Below are positions 33,294-33,446 of a stretch of DNA of 33,446 nucleotides, in pieces. The stretch's first letter is position 1, and each line of letters opens with the position of its first letter. A model generated the notes under the pieces. It had not been told where the DNA came from. It saw nothing but the letters and a program-made list of their open reading frames with translations, and searched no databases. The translations under genes were made by a program, and so were the position numbers. This DNA comes from Magnetospirillum sp. WYHS-4. Its GTDB lineage: Bacteria; Pseudomonadota; Alphaproteobacteria; Rhodospirillales; GLO-3. The stretch is from contig JAMOBD010000034.1 of assembly GCA_039908345.1 (NCBI GenBank), positions 1 through 33,446 of the forward strand, in the 5' to 3' direction.

Positions 33294-33446
33294 CCCACCC
33301 GGCGGAGGACTCCCAGGAACTGCTCGAACGGGTAACCGCGGCGGGGCTGCGTGCCCTGGCCGGCCGCGACGGCGAAATGGAGGTCACCTTCGCGGCGGGC
33401 AGCGAGGCGACGGTCGGCATGGCCACCGGCAGCGTGCGCCTGCCCC
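33290..33446 (+). CDS. cobT: Cobaltochelatase subunit CobT, 5' end only
   Basis: GTG 33290 overlaps the cobS stop by four bases and opens a frame to the window edge. The 52 visible residues ([34 protein letters not shown]) match the start of CobT, the partner ring subunit. The rest is outside the window. Confidence 0.85.
   Translation, partial: MTHPAEDSQELLERVTAAGLRALAGRDGEMEVTFAAGSEATVGMATGSVRLP

Overview
The window looks like a high-GC Gram-negative alphaproteobacterium, most likely of the Rhodospirillales (Magnetospirillum-like). The basis is strong GC bias, a TPR protein-bamB-der gene order, ppiD directly joined to trpE, and a J-domain gene joined to cobS-cobT (aerobic cobalamin pathway). 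The taxon is inferred from gene order and style only.

Layout. Bases 1-2460 hold an unrecognised translationally coupled gene pair, a 519-base gap with a 10-bp tandem repeat, a short remnant of a Sel1-repeat gene, an outer-membrane beta-barrel gene and a REP-like hairpin cluster. Bases 2490-8027 (minus strand) form one housekeeping block read as TPR (YfgM-like)-bamB-der-yjfL-yjfM-yjfC: outer-membrane assembly, a ribosome-assembly GTPase and a DUF350/DUF1190/glutathionylspermidine-synthase-like cassette. Bases 8224-8923 (plus) encode a small secreted or anchored protein and a cytochrome b561-like protein. Bases 8948-12368 (minus) carry ppiD-trpE. Bases 12485-16200 (minus) carry an N6-adenine DNA methyltransferase followed by a PD-(D/E)XK nuclease-like protein, a candidate defence pair, with a MITE-like element just upstream.

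The centrepiece is 16452-30401. A PAS-AAA+-Fis sigma54 activator (minus) faces a long plus-strand gene series. The space between them holds repeated GTTGCAC/GTTGCGCAAC motifs, an IHF-like site and a good -24/-12 (GG-N10-GC) promoter. The series encodes, in order: an SCP2-like protein, an RND adaptor with a Met-rich insert, an RND pump with a long basic cytosolic tail, two secreted Pro/Tyr/Gly-rich proteins, a sulfur-globule-protein-like Gly/Tyr-rich protein, a DUF4412/LolA-like secreted protein, a lone ParA-type ATPase, a membrane-anchored TPR protein, a DUF302 protein and a membrane-anchored dynamin-like GTPase. A strong hairpin closes it.

My inference is a sigma54-controlled locus for making, coating and positioning an envelope-associated inclusion, possibly sulfur globules. 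The individual families are recognised with good to moderate confidence. The combined role is hypothesis. The right end returns to housekeeping genes: bolA, an EamA transporter, a J-domain protein, cobS and the start of cobT.
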